Origin: JAEZDR01 sp039811185
GTDB lineage: Bacteria > Bacteroidota > Bacteroidia > Chitinophagales > Chitinophagaceae
NCBI GenBank assembly: GCA_039811185.1
Contig: JBDHYF010000008.1
Coordinates: forward strand, 1 to 64,000
Direction of reading: 5' to 3'
DNA: 64,000 nucleotides
The notes beneath the pieces were generated by a model. That model had not been told where the DNA came from, ran no database searches, and worked only from the letters and a program-made list of their open reading frames with translations. Shown piece by piece: positions 1 to 8,868 of the stretch (position 1 is its first letter; each line of letters opens with the position of its first letter). The position numbers were made by a program, and so were the translations under genes.

Positions 1-36
1 CCGCTTACGAACATGAAATTGTCCTTTATTATTCAT
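1..36 (-). CDS. Possible start of a gene running off the left edge
   Basis: A minus-strand ATG at 36 opens a frame of 12 codons (MNNKGQFHVRKR) with no stop before the window edge. It lies just beyond the pnp terminator, as expected for the first gene of the next transcription unit. Its upstream region holds a short inverted repeat, TGACA (39-43) and TGTCA (53-57). Twelve residues are too few to identify a family, so this is only a candidate start. Confidence 0.25.
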   Translation of the reverse strand, partial: MNNKGQFHVRKR

Positions 37-90
37 GGTGACAACATTTTTGTGTCAACCAATTTTAGGACGAGGCAATAACGCCAAAGA

Positions 91-132
91 AAAAAAGAGG
101 CTGTTTCACACCTTGTGGAAATGGCCTCTTTT
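91..132 (-). terminator. Rho-independent terminator after pnp
   Basis: A perfect 9-bp stem pairs AAAAGAGGC (93-101) with GCCTCTTTT (124-132). Inside it TTTCACA (104-110) pairs with TGTGGAAA (114-121) with one bulge. Read on the minus strand the stem ends in a U run given by the A tract at 91-96. It lies about 80 bp after the pnp stop and probably ends that transcript; the symmetric A/T flanks could make it act in both directions. Confidence 0.75.
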
Positions 133-210
133 CTGTTTAATTAAACTCTATTGGAGCTATGTGGCAATATTCAATTCTCTAAATCCTTGCTGTTGACTTG
201 CTCTTCTTTG

Positions 211-2397
211 TTATTCGTTGGGGGTTTGCTCTTGAGGAGCTCTGCCTTCCGCAGATTGTCTTGCTTCGCCCTGCGGCTTTCCTTCCGGACGCGGCATCAA
301 CGCTTTGCGGCTCAGTTTAAACTTGCCCGTACGCTGATCGATACCCACAAGTTTCACTTTAATTTTCTCGCCTTCAGTCAGTACACCTTCCATGTTTTCC
401 AAACGCTTCCAGGAAATCTCGCTAATGTGTAGCAAACCTTCTTTCTTTGGAAGAAACTCAACGAATGCACCATAAGGCTGAATGCTTTTTACTGTTGCTT
501 CGTACACATCATTCAATTGTGGAACAGCCACAATTCCTTTAACCCATGCAAGCGCTTTTTCCACGCCTTCTTTATTGGTGGAGAAGATGCTAACCTCACC
601 TGTATTGCCCACCTCTTCTATATTGATGGTTGTGCCGGTTTCTTTCTGAATTTCCTGAATCACTTTACCTTGTGGTCCGATTACCGCACCGATAAATTCT
701 TTGTCGATAATGAGTTTTTCCATACGCGGAGCATGTGGCTTCACTTCCGCTTTTGCAGCCGGTAAAGCTTCATACATCGCATCGAGGATATGTAAGCGGC
801 CTTTTCTTGCCTGTTCCAACGCTTCTCTCATCAGCTCCATGCTCAGGCCGTCAATTTTAATATCCATCTGCACACCGCAGATGCCATCTTTTGTACCGGT
901 AACCTTAAAATCCATATCACCAAGATGGTCTTCATCGCCTAAAATATCGGTAAGAATTGCGTATTTGCTATCTTCTCTCGTAATTAATCCCATAGCAACA
1001 CCGCTTATGTGCTTGGCAAAGGGAACGCCGGCATCCATCAGAGCGAGCGATCCGGCACATACAGTTGCCATTGAAGAGGAACCATTCGATTCAAGAATAT
1101 CACTCACTACCCGCACGGTGTAAGGATATTCAGTGCCCGGCATTAGTATTCTTAGCGAACGCATGGCAAGATTGCCATGCCCCACTTCGCGGCGTCCGGG
1201 TCCTCTCATCGGCTTCACTTCGCCGGTGGAAAACGGCGGGAAGTTGTAGTGAAGAATAAACTTGGTATAGTCGCTCGTAGCTGCACTTTCAACCAACAGT
1301 TCATCGAGTGGTGTTCCCAATGTAACCGTAGTAAGCGACTGCGTTTCTCCGCGGGTAAACAAGGCCGATCCGTGTGGTGAAGGAAGTACATCCACCTCTA
1401 TCGATAAAGGGCGAACCTCGTCGAGCTTACGGCCATCCAGTCTCTGGCGGTCGTCGATGATCATATTTCTTACCACTTCCCATTGCAAATCGTCGAAATA
1501 TTTTTTCGCAAGCTTCTTTGTTGCCTCTTCCGCGTCTTCACCCAAGCTCGCGATAAGGTCGTCTTTCAGCTTTTTAATGGCGTCGGAACGGTCGTGTTTG
1601 GCAGAAGCGCCTTTAGAAATTTCAAGAATGCGGTCTGCAGCAAAGGCTTTCACCTTTTCAAGAAGCTCTGCATTCTGTTCAGGCTTTTTGTATTCGCGTT
1701 TGGCGGTAATGCCTTTCTTTTCTCTTAATTCTTTCTGCGCCTGAATTTGCAAACGGATGGCGTTGTGCCCAATTTCAAGGGCTTTAATAAAGTCTTCTTC
1801 CAGGCATTCTTTACTTTCGCCCTCTACCATCATCAGGTTTTTTTCGGTGGCGCCAATCATAAAATCCATGTCGGCTTTTGCAAGAGCGGAGCGGTAAGGG
1901 TTTACCACAAAGCTGCCATCGATTCGCGCAACCCTCACTTCCGAAATAATTTCTTTAATCGGAACATCAGAAACCGCCAATGCGGCGCTTGCTGCAAGGC
2001 ATGCAAGCGAATCGGGCATCACTTCCGGATCGCTTGATATTAAAGTAACGAGCACTTGAACATCGCAATAATAGTCTTCCGGAAAAAGCGGACGGAGCGC
2101 TCTGTCGATTAAGCGGCTTATCAGCACTTCATAATCGCTTAGGCGTCCTTCTCTCTTAAAAAACGAGCCCGGGATCCGACCGGCACTTGCAAATTTTTCA
2201 GTATAGTCAACAGTAAGTGGAAAAAATTCCTGGCCTTCGCGCGGCTCGGAGTTCGCCACTACTGTAGCAAGCAAAATACATTTTCCCTGTCTTACGGTAA
2301 CAGAACCGTCGGCCTGGCGGGCAAGTTTACCCGTTTCGATAAAAATTTCTTTTCCATCGCCGAGATCAATTCTGGTACTAATGGGTTGTGATAACAT
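211..2397 (-). CDS. pnp: Polynucleotide phosphorylase (PNPase)
   Basis: The 728-residue protein is a 3'-5' phosphorolytic exoribonuclease and polyadenylase of the RNA degradation machinery. It has the family's usual length and order: two RNase PH-like domains separated by an alpha-helical linker, a KH domain near residues 565-620 with the GxxG loop seen as GPQG, and an S1 domain near 625-698 ending FKLSRKAL. A charged, Gln/Glu/Pro-rich tail of about 28 residues follows. The start MLSQPISTRIDLGDGKEIFI is the usual N-terminus. It lies downstream of rpsO on the same strand, the classical arrangement, but with a terminator hairpin between them. Identification is secure. Confidence 0.98.
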   Translation of the reverse strand: MLSQPISTRIDLGDGKEIFIETGKLARQADGSVTVRQGKCILLATVVANSEPREGQEFFPLTVDYTEKFASAGRIPGSFFKREGRLSDYEVLISRLIDRALRPLFPEDYYCDVQVLVTLISSDPEVMPDSLACLAASAALAVSDVPIKEIISEVRVARIDGSFVVNPYRSALAKADMDFMIGATEKNLMMVEGESKECLEEDFIKALEIGHNAIRLQIQAQKELREKKGITAKREYKKPEQNAELLEKVKAFAADRILEISKGASAKHDRSDAIKKLKDDLIASLGEDAEEATKKLAKKYFDDLQWEVVRNMIIDDRQRLDGRKLDEVRPLSIEVDVLPSPHGSALFTRGETQSLTTVTLGTPLDELLVESAATSDYTKFILHYNFPPFSTGEVKPMRGPGRREVGHGNLAMRSLRILMPGTEYPYTVRVVSDILESNGSSSMATVCAGSLALMDAGVPFAKHISGVAMGLITREDSKYAILTDILGDEDHLGDMDFKVTGTKDGICGVQMDIKIDGLSMELMREALEQARKGRLHILDAMYEALPAAKAEVKPHAPRMEKLIIDKEFIGAVIGPQGKVIQEIQKETGTTINIEEVGNTGEVSIFSTNKEGVEKALAWVKGIVAVPQLNDVYEATVKSIQPYGAFVEFLPKKEGLLHISEISWKRLENMEGVLTEGEKIKVKLVGIDQRTGKFKLSRKALMPRPEGKPQGEARQSAEGRAPQEQTPNE

Positions 2398-2467
2398 AAA
2401 ATGATTTAAAAAAGTTGATTAAAAAGACAGGATGATGATGGCAAGGAAAACCTGTCTAAAATAAAAA

Positions 2468-2506
2468 AACATATTCCCAACCGAAAGATACAGCCGGGAA
2501 TATGTT
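2468..2506 (-). terminator. Hairpin terminator/attenuator between rpsO and pnp
   Basis: A perfect 11-bp stem is formed by AACATATTCCC (2468-2478) and GGGAATATGTT (2496-2506) with a 17-nt loop. On the minus strand it is followed by a U run from the A tract at 2462-2467. It sits 20 bp after the rpsO stop and 70 bp before the pnp start, so it should end most rpsO transcripts, or attenuate or act as a processing site for an rpsO-pnp message. Confidence 0.75.
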
Positions 2507-2526
2507 GTTATGAAGCATCTGTTCAA

Positions 2527-2799
2527 TTATTTTCTTAGTCCGAGTTTCTCAATTAAAGCACGGTAACCCTGAAGGTTGTGCTTTTGCATATAAGAAAGCA
2601 AGCGTTTGCGCTGACCCACCAGTTGCATTAAGCCACGATGGGTAGAAAAATCTTTTTTATTACTCTGCAAATGAAGAGAAATGTGTTTGATTCTTTCTGT
2701 TAGGTGGGCAATTTGTCCTTCAATAGAACCTGTGTTCTCGGCTTTACCGCCAAACTCTTTAAATATACTTGCTTTTTTTTCCGTTGTTAAATAAGGCAT
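2527..2799 (-). CDS. rpsO: 30S ribosomal protein S15
   Basis: The 90-residue protein binds 16S rRNA early in assembly of the small-subunit platform. It begins MPYLTTEKKASIFKEFGG and carries the S15 signature region HRGLMQLVGQRKRLL in its second half; length matches the family. An in-frame ATG 17 codons upstream would add an unrelated, Phe/Asn-rich extension (MPPNKENYFFC), so the start at 2799 is preferred. It is followed by a terminator and then pnp. Confidence 0.97.
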   Translation of the reverse strand: MPYLTTEKKASIFKEFGGKAENTGSIEGQIAHLTERIKHISLHLQSNKKDFSTHRGLMQLVGQRKRLLSYMQKHNLQGYRALIEKLGLRK

Positions 2800-2995
2800 C
2801 TGTTTGTTTTTTAATGCACAAAAAAAATAATTTTCTTTGTTGGGCGGCAAAAGTACAGAAAAATGTATTTAAACCGCAAGCCGCTTCCAAATAATTTATA
2901 AAGAATCGCAAAAGTATATTGTTTTCAGCCAATAAAGCGCCTTTTGTTCGTCCATTATATTTACCCGGTCGGGCAGCGAACTCAATTTATTCGCT

Positions 2996-3003
2996 TAATT
3001 TTG
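2996..3003 (+). promoter_or_regulatory. Candidate -7 promoter element of gap
   Basis: TAATTTTG matches the Bacteroidota -7 consensus TAnnTTTG exactly and lies 40 bp upstream of the gap start codon. No convincing TTG -33 element was found at the expected distance, so this is a motif match only. Confidence 0.35.
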
Positions 3004-3043
3004 CGGCTCAATATCAAATTATCAACAAAAAAATCAAGCTTCA

Positions 3044-4057
3044 ATGAGTACTATTAAAGTTGCCATTAACGGATTCGGTAGAATTGGACGTTTAGTGTAT
3101 CGCCAAATTTACAATATGGAAGGAATGGAGGTAGTTGCCATCAACGACCTTACAAGCCCTAAAGTGTTGGCGCATCTGCTAAAGTATGATACCGCGCAAA
3201 AGCGTTTCGACGAAGAGATTTCGTACAATGAAAATGCAATTGTTGTAAATGGTCATGAAGTGAAGATTTATGCGCAAAAAAATCCTGCTGAAATTCCCTG
3301 GAAGCAGCACGATGTAGATGTGGTGCTTGAGTGTACCGGATTTTTTACAGATAAGGATAAGGCTCAGGCGCACTTAGAAGCCGGCGCAAAACGGGTAGTG
3401 ATATCTGCTCCCGCCACCGGCGACCTGAAAACCATTGTATTTAATGTGAACCACGAAATTTTAGACGGCACTGAAACCATCATCAGCTGTGCTTCCTGCA
3501 CCACCAACTGCCTTGCTCCGATGGCGAAAGTGCTCGACGATTCTTATGGTATCGAAGCCGGACTAATGACAACCATTCACGCTTATACCAACGACCAAAA
3601 TACGCTGGATGCGCCGCATCCAAAAGGCGATTTAAGAAGGGCAAGAGCCGCAGCCGCCAACATCGTTCCCAACAGTACAGGCGCTGCCAAAGCCATCGGG
3701 CTGGTGCTTCCCAACTTAAAAGGCAAATTAGACGGATCGGCACAGCGCGTTCCCACCATCACCGGCTCGCTTACTGAACTCGTAAGCATTCTGGGTAAAA
3801 AAGTAACGGTAGAAGAGGTGAACAACGCCATGCAAGCCGCCAGCAACGAAAGCTTTGGTTATACCACTGACGAAATTGTGAGCAGCGATGTCATCGGCAC
3901 TACCTTCGGTTCGCTTTTCGACGCTACCCAGACAAGGGTAATGAGCGTGGGCGATAAGCAACTCGTTAAAACCGTTAGCTGGTACGACAACGAAATGAGC
4001 TACGTTAGCCAGTTAGTTAGGACCGTGCGGTATTTTGCTCAAATCATGAAAAACTAA
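3044..4057 (+). CDS. gap: Glyceraldehyde-3-phosphate dehydrogenase, type I
   Basis: The 337-residue enzyme converts glyceraldehyde 3-phosphate, NAD+ and phosphate to 1,3-bisphosphoglycerate in glycolysis. The N-terminal Rossmann motif is INGFGRIGR (residues 8-16), the NAD-selective Asp follows in AINDL (Asp35), and the catalytic cysteine is Cys152 in SCASCTTNC. The second half carries the usual catalytic-domain motifs HPKGDLRRARAAA and WYDNEMSY. Length is typical. The next gene is pgk, the next step of the pathway, but a terminator separates them, so the two may be only partly co-transcribed. Confidence 0.98.
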   Translation: MSTIKVAINGFGRIGRLVYRQIYNMEGMEVVAINDLTSPKVLAHLLKYDTAQKRFDEEISYNENAIVVNGHEVKIYAQKNPAEIPWKQHDVDVVLECTGFFTDKDKAQAHLEAGAKRVVISAPATGDLKTIVFNVNHEILDGTETIISCASCTTNCLAPMAKVLDDSYGIEAGLMTTIHAYTNDQNTLDAPHPKGDLRRARAAAANIVPNSTGAAKAIGLVLPNLKGKLDGSAQRVPTITGSLTELVSILGKKVTVEEVNNAMQAASNESFGYTTDEIVSSDVIGTTFGSLFDATQTRVMSVGDKQLVKTVSWYDNEMSYVSQLVRTVRYFAQIMKN

Positions 4058-4080
4058 TATTGCAATCTTTAAATAACCGA

Positions 4081-4112
4081 AAACCTTCTTCTTTTTGCAA
4101 GAAGGTTTTTTT
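4081..4112 (+). terminator. Terminator between gap and pgk
   Basis: AAACCTTCTT (4081-4090) pairs perfectly with AAGAAGGTTT (4099-4108) around an 8-nt loop, followed by more T residues. It lies 24 bp after the gap stop and ends 14 bp before the pgk start, leaving no room for a complete pgk promoter. pgk may therefore depend on readthrough or on a promoter overlapping the hairpin. Confidence 0.8.
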
Positions 4113-4125
4113 ATAATCTTTTTTT

Positions 4126-5325
4126 ATGAGCACATTCTCAAGCTATAATTTTTCCGGAAAAAAGGCTCTGGTAAGAGTTGACTTTAATGTTCCTCTCGAT
4201 AAAAAAACATTCCAAATCACCGACGATACCCGCATCAAAGCTGCTATCCCCACCATTCAAAAAATATTAGCCGACGGAGGCAGTGTTATTTTGATGAGTC
4301 ATTTGGGAAGGCCAAAAGACGGGCCCGACGAAAAATATTCACTAAAGCATCTGGTGAGCTATTTGAAAGAGGCGCTTAACGTGCCCGTTCATTTTGCCGA
4401 TGATTGCGTAGGGAAGGAGGCACAACAAATGGCTGCCGGTTTAAAAGCAGGCGAAGTGCTCTTGCTGGAAAATCTTCGGTTTTATAAAGAAGAAGAAAAA
4501 GGCGAAAACGAGTTTGCAAAGAAACTTGCCGGATTGGGCAACGTGTATGTGAACGACGCTTTTGGCACTGCCCATCGTGCGCACGCGTCAACAGCCGTGA
4601 TTGCACAATATTTCGACGCGGGTGAAAAAATGTTTGGATTGCTGATGGAAGGCGAAGTAAAAAGCGCACAAAAAGTGCTGAACGAAGCCGAAAAACCTTT
4701 TACAGCCATTATCGGCGGCGCTAAAGTGAGTGATAAAATTTTGATTATTGAGAACTTGCTCAATATTGCTACGGATATTATTATCGGTGGAGGTATGGCC
4801 TACACATTTATGAAGGCAAAAGGCGGACAAACAGGGAATTCACTTTGTGAGGACGACCGGTTGAACACGGCGCTGCAACTGATACAGAAGGCCGATGAAA
4901 AGGGCGTTTGCATTCATCTTCCGGCTGACTCAGTTATTGCCGACAAGTTTGATGCAGAAGCGCATATTTCAACGGCGCCCAGCAATCTAATTCCCGATGG
5001 ATGGATGGGGCTCGATATAGGACCCATGGCCTGCGAACATTTTACAAAAGTGATTGAGAAATCGAAAACCATCTTATGGAACGGGCCAATGGGCGTTTTT
5101 GAAATGGAGAAATTTCAAAATGGCACAAAAACCATTGCAGAGGCTGTAGCGCATGCAACCGAAAAAGGTGCGTTTTCACTGGTGGGCGGTGGCGACAGCG
5201 TGGCGGCAGCCAACAAATTCGGCTTTGCAGAAAAGATCAGCTACGTTTCAACCGGTGGTGGTGCTATGCTCGAGTTTTTTGAAGGAAAAGAATTGCCCGG
5301 CATAGCGGCCATCGGCAAAAACTAA
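4126..5325 (+). CDS. pgk: Phosphoglycerate kinase
   Basis: The 399-residue cytosolic enzyme transfers phosphate from 1,3-bisphosphoglycerate to ADP. Visible family motifs are VDFNVPL near residue 19, SHLGRPK near 65, the nucleotide-binding segment WNGPMGVFE near 323 and the glycine-rich GGGDS near 355. Length matches bacterial single-domain-pair PGKs. It follows gap directly, so the two glycolytic steps are encoded side by side. Confidence 0.98.
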   Translation: MSTFSSYNFSGKKALVRVDFNVPLDKKTFQITDDTRIKAAIPTIQKILADGGSVILMSHLGRPKDGPDEKYSLKHLVSYLKEALNVPVHFADDCVGKEAQQMAAGLKAGEVLLLENLRFYKEEEKGENEFAKKLAGLGNVYVNDAFGTAHRAHASTAVIAQYFDAGEKMFGLLMEGEVKSAQKVLNEAEKPFTAIIGGAKVSDKILIIENLLNIATDIIIGGGMAYTFMKAKGGQTGNSLCEDDRLNTALQLIQKADEKGVCIHLPADSVIADKFDAEAHISTAPSNLIPDGWMGLDIGPMACEHFTKVIEKSKTILWNGPMGVFEMEKFQNGTKTIAEAVAHATEKGAFSLVGGGDSVAAANKFGFAEKISYVSTGGGAMLEFFEGKELPGIAAIGKN

Positions 5326-5379
5326 ATCGCTTCCGGCGAATTAAAAAGAAATATTATTTTCGGAAATAATTTAAAATTG

Positions 5380-5973
5380 ATGAGAACAAGTTCAATAGTA
5401 ATTGTTGTGATTTTGTTGTTTGTACTGATACTCGGTGGCTGCGGCTGCGGTCAGTACAACGGCCTTGTAACTGCCGATCAGAATGTTCAAAAATCGTGGA
5501 GCAATGTAGAAACCAATTATCAGCGCCGTACTGATTTATACAGCAGCGTGGTGAAAACGGTGGAAGCATCAGCAAACTTCGAAAAATCTACGCTGAAAGA
5601 AGTAGTGGAAGCAAGAGCAAAGGCTACATCTGTGCAGGTAAACACCTCGGATCCGAACAGCATGGAGCAGTACAGAAATGCGCAAACGCAGCTCAGCGGC
5701 TCGTTTAGCCGTTTGATAGCTTCTTTTGAAGCCTATCCCAATCTGAAAACAACGGACGCTTTTCAAAACTTTCAAACGCAGATTGAAGGCACGGAAAACC
5801 GCATTAATGTAGCACGGCGCGATTATAATAACGCGGTGAACGATTATAACCTGAAAGTAAAGCGTTTCCCCGGAAACCTTTTTGCCGGCTTTTTTGGATT
5901 TGGTGAGAAAGCCTTTTACAAGGCTGACCCCGGGGCCGAAAAGAATCCCGACATTCAGTTCAATATTAAATGA
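5380..5973 (+). CDS. LemA family protein
   Basis: The 197-residue protein starts with one hydrophobic segment (IVIVVILLFVLILGGCGCG) that may be a membrane anchor or, with LGGC, a lipobox. The rest is the helical LemA domain, recognisable by NVQKSWSNVETNYQRRTDL and the later NRINVARRDYNNAVNDYN segment, with a C-terminal FAGFFGFGEKAFYKA. LemA proteins are envelope-associated with no settled biochemical role. ATG at 5380 is chosen over a TTG one codon earlier. The stop overlaps the start of the TPM-domain gene, a common LemA partner. Confidence 0.92.
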   Translation: MRTSSIVIVVILLFVLILGGCGCGQYNGLVTADQNVQKSWSNVETNYQRRTDLYSSVVKTVEASANFEKSTLKEVVEARAKATSVQVNTSDPNSMEQYRNAQTQLSGSFSRLIASFEAYPNLKTTDAFQNFQTQIEGTENRINVARRDYNNAVNDYNLKVKRFPGNLFAGFFGFGEKAFYKADPGAEKNPDIQFNIK

Positions 5974-6431
5974 TGAAATGGTTTCATACACCGGAGAAGC
6001 CATTCTTTTCTGAGGAAGAAAGAGCGTTAATTCGATCTGCCATTGCCGAGGCTGAGATGCAGACGAGCGGTGAAATCCGGGTGTTTGTAGAAAATAACTG
6101 CCGCTTTGTTGATGCGATCGACAGAGCGGCAGAATTGTTTTTTCATCTTCATATGGACAAGACGGCGAACCGAAATGCCGTGCTTGTTTACGTAGCTTTA
6201 AAAGATCGTCAGCTTGCTATTTATGCCGACGTAGCCATCCATCAAAAAGGCGGGCCGGAATACTGGAAGGCCGCCGTTAAAGAGTTGCTCTCGTTCTTTA
6301 ATAAAAAGAATTATGCGCTTGGAATGAAGGAAATCGTGCTCCGCATCGGCAGCCTGCTGAAGGTGCATTTCCCTTACGATGGAGCATCCGACAAAAATGA
6401 ACTGCCCGACGAAATCGTGTTCGGTAAATAG
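5970..6431 (+). CDS. TPM domain-containing protein
   Basis: The 153-residue soluble protein has the TPM fold: SGEIRVFVENNC near residues 32-43 and the later NAVLVYVALKDRQLAIYAD strand region. There is no signal peptide or membrane segment, so this is the short cytosolic type rather than the secreted YgcG type. Its ATG overlaps the lemA stop (ATGATG), implying translational coupling. Known loci often have lemA followed by two TPM genes; only one is present here. It ends 1 bp before a convergent antiporter gene. Confidence 0.88.
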   Translation: MMKWFHTPEKPFFSEEERALIRSAIAEAEMQTSGEIRVFVENNCRFVDAIDRAAELFFHLHMDKTANRNAVLVYVALKDRQLAIYADVAIHQKGGPEYWKAAVKELLSFFNKKNYALGMKEIVLRIGSLLKVHFPYDGASDKNELPDEIVFGK

Positions 6432-6432
6432 C

Positions 6433-7920
6433 TTAGCGCGTTAAATTACCGATGGTTTCGGCAAACTCTTTTCCTTCATCACCAATTACAACAAGTTTGT
6501 CTTTTGCGGTAAGCTCTGTAGTGCCCGTAGGCACAAACATCGTTTCGTTGCGCTTTACCAGCACAACAATCACATCGAGCGGAATGGGCAGATCCATTAG
6601 TTTGTTTCCCTTTTTTAAGGCTGCGGCCGAAAGCTGTATTTCAGCCGTTGCCGATTTATAGCTATGTGGATCCGCGTCTTCGGCGGAGAGCGCTGCCGGC
6701 TTTTCTTTTGGCGTTTCTGCCAGCCCGAGCCAGCGCGCCATCAGCGGTAGCGAAGTGCCCTGAACCAACAACGAAACAAGCGTACAGAAAAATACAATGT
6801 TGAACATCAACCTGGCATGCGGCACGTTTTCCACCAGCGGAATAATGGCAAAAATAATGGGCACTGCGCCCCTGAGGCCCACCCACGATATATATGTTTT
6901 GTCTTTCAGCTTGACGTTTTTAAAAGGCAGCAAACACAAAAAAACGGTGAGTGGCCGCGAAAAGAAAATCATTAATACACTTATGATAAGCCCCGGAACA
7001 ATGATGGGCAGCAGCTCCCGCGGGTTAACAAGCAATCCGAGTGTAAGGAACATCAGCAGCTGACTTAACCACGCGAGCCCGTCGAAAAAGTGGAGTGAAG
7101 AGCGCTTGTGAACAAATTTTGCGTTGCCGATTACCAGTCCCGCAACATAAACCGCCAGATAGCTGTTGCCTTTAATGAAATAGGTAACCGAGAAAATGAA
7201 GATGCAAAGGGTGAACACCAAAATAGGATATAAAGAGTCGTTTCCGATATGTAGTTTGTTGATGATTTTTACAGAAATACGACCAAGAAGAAAGCCGGCT
7301 ACTCCGCCCACAAACAGTTGAGTGAGCAGTGCGCCGCCCGCCTGCCAGTAGTTGATGGTGCCCTGCATTTTTACAAGGTCTACAAACGTGATAACGAGTA
7401 TATAGGCCATGGGGTCGTTGCTTCCGCTTTCCAGCTCGAGCATAGGCCTTAAGTTGTTTTTCAGATGAAGCCCTTTGGAACGAAGGATGGAAAAAACCGA
7501 TGCCGAATCGGTAGACGACATGGTGGAAGCAAGCAGGAGTGAGGTGAGCAAACTTACACCGGCAGAGGCCATTACGGAGCCGAAAATGAACCAGATGAGC
7601 AAACCGGTAATAAGTGCGGTAAAGAAAACACCAAACGTAGCAAGCACAACGCCCGGCCAAAGAATCGGCCGTATTTCGGCAAGTTTGGTATCCATTCCAC
7701 CGGAAAATAAAATGATGCATAACGCAACGGTGCTTACGGTATGTGCCACGCCAATGTTATGAAACTGAATGCCGAGCCCATCGCTTCCGCTTAACATTCC
7801 CACCGACAGGAAAAGCAATAAGGCCGGAACGCCATATTTGGAGCTTGCTTTACCTGCAAGTATGCTTAACAAGAACATTAAAGAAAGCGCAAGAAGAATC
7901 AGTTCAATTTGAATAGACAT
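6433..7920 (-). CDS. Potassium/proton antiporter, CPA1 family with TrkA-C domain
   Basis: The 495-residue inner-membrane protein has about twelve hydrophobic segments followed by a soluble tail. CPA1 cation:proton exchange motifs are present: FSGGMDTKL near residue 73 and LASTMSSTDSASVFSIL near 130 with ELESGSNDP after it. The tail (about 415-495) resembles the RCK/TrkA-C domain (MFVPTGTTELTAKDKLVVIG), which in CvrA/NhaP2-type proteins controls K+ efflux. It is likely to serve K+ and pH or volume control. It converges on the TPM gene with a 1-bp gap and is divergent from the ThrE pair. Confidence 0.92.
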   Translation of the reverse strand: MSIQIELILLALSLMFLLSILAGKASSKYGVPALLLFLSVGMLSGSDGLGIQFHNIGVAHTVSTVALCIILFSGGMDTKLAEIRPILWPGVVLATFGVFFTALITGLLIWFIFGSVMASAGVSLLTSLLLASTMSSTDSASVFSILRSKGLHLKNNLRPMLELESGSNDPMAYILVITFVDLVKMQGTINYWQAGGALLTQLFVGGVAGFLLGRISVKIINKLHIGNDSLYPILVFTLCIFIFSVTYFIKGNSYLAVYVAGLVIGNAKFVHKRSSLHFFDGLAWLSQLLMFLTLGLLVNPRELLPIIVPGLIISVLMIFFSRPLTVFLCLLPFKNVKLKDKTYISWVGLRGAVPIIFAIIPLVENVPHARLMFNIVFFCTLVSLLVQGTSLPLMARWLGLAETPKEKPAALSAEDADPHSYKSATAEIQLSAAALKKGNKLMDLPIPLDVIVVLVKRNETMFVPTGTTELTAKDKLVVIGDEGKEFAETIGNLTR

Positions 7921-7986
7921 AGATCGATATGCAAAAGGTATTTCTTATCTCAAAAATTCAATGATAACAAAATCATGATAAAAACC

Positions 7987-8026
7987 GTGCGCATACACTT
8001 GTTTTTTTTAAAAAATTGTGCGCATA
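7987..8026. repeat. Direct repeat pair GTGCGCATA upstream of thrE genes
   Basis: GTGCGCATA occurs at 7987-7995 and again at 8018-8026, 31 bp apart start to start, close to three helical turns. Each copy contains the self-complementary TGCGCA. They lie in the 181-bp divergent region between the antiporter and exporter genes, so they could be paired operator sites; no regulator is known to me for them. Confidence 0.4.
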
Positions 8027-8101
8027 ACCTGCATCATCTTTCACTTAATAAATAAATGGTAACTATGCAGCACATCCTGCACCATAATTTTTGCTGCTTC
8101 A

Positions 8102-8866
8102 ATGAAAACAAATCAAGATTTAAGATCGGCCGGACATCTGCTGCTTGAAGTGGGAAACCTGTTGATGTGTTCAGGCGCTAACACAGCGAGAGTGCGCATT
8201 ACCATCAACCGCATGGCTGAAGCATTGAATTACAAAGTGAGTCTTTTCATTACCCATCGTGCGCTCATGCTCACCATCAGCGATGAGTTGGAAGAAAGTT
8301 TTCTCAGCTCGTTAAAGCGCATCGCACCGCATGGTGCAAATTTTAAAATTATCTCGGCCATCAGTCAGCTGAGCTACCGGATACAACCGGAGCAGATGCC
8401 CCTCGACCATATTCAACAAGAGGTGGTACGCATATCGCGGCTGCCTGCGTATCCGAGGTTGCTGATTCTTTTCTCTGTTGCACTGGCTTCGGCGGCGTTT
8501 TGTAAGTTGTTTGGCGGAAATTATTTCGAAATGCTGATTGCTTTCGTTGCATCATTTGCGGGTATGTATGTAAGGCAGCAAAGCGCCCGTGCCCACTACA
8601 ACCAATACCTTACAATATTTTTTGCATCGCTTACGGCTTCCTTCATTGCCGGTAGTGTAGCGCATTTTTATCCACCGGTTTTACTGGAGCATTCCTTTGT
8701 TGCGTCGGTGCTGTTTTTAATTCCGGGTGTTCCGCTCATCAACACATTCTCCGATATGATTGACGGTAACATTCTGAATGGTATTCTCCGGGGTGTTCAC
8801 GGGTTGTTGGTGGCACTTGCCATTACAATGGGCATGCTTATTCCTATCATCATTTATCAATTCTAA
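8102..8866 (+). CDS. Threonine/serine exporter family protein, N-terminal ThrE half
   Basis: The 254-residue protein has a soluble N-terminal region of about 115 residues (CSGANTARVRITINRMAEAL) followed by five or so membrane segments. IPGVPLINTFSDMIDGNILN near residue 215 is typical of the ThrE/DUF1212 family, which exports threonine and serine in Corynebacterium. Here ThrE is split over two genes: this one carries the larger domain and the next the DUF3815-like half. The 2-bp spacing between the two indicates an operon and probably a heteromeric transporter. The substrate is inferred from family only. Confidence 0.85.
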   Translation: MKTNQDLRSAGHLLLEVGNLLMCSGANTARVRITINRMAEALNYKVSLFITHRALMLTISDELEESFLSSLKRIAPHGANFKIISAISQLSYRIQPEQMPLDHIQQEVVRISRLPAYPRLLILFSVALASAAFCKLFGGNYFEMLIAFVASFAGMYVRQQSARAHYNQYLTIFFASLTASFIAGSVAHFYPPVLLEHSFVASVLFLIPGVPLINTFSDMIDGNILNGILRGVHGLLVALAITMGMLIPIIIYQF

Positions 8867-8868
8867 AC

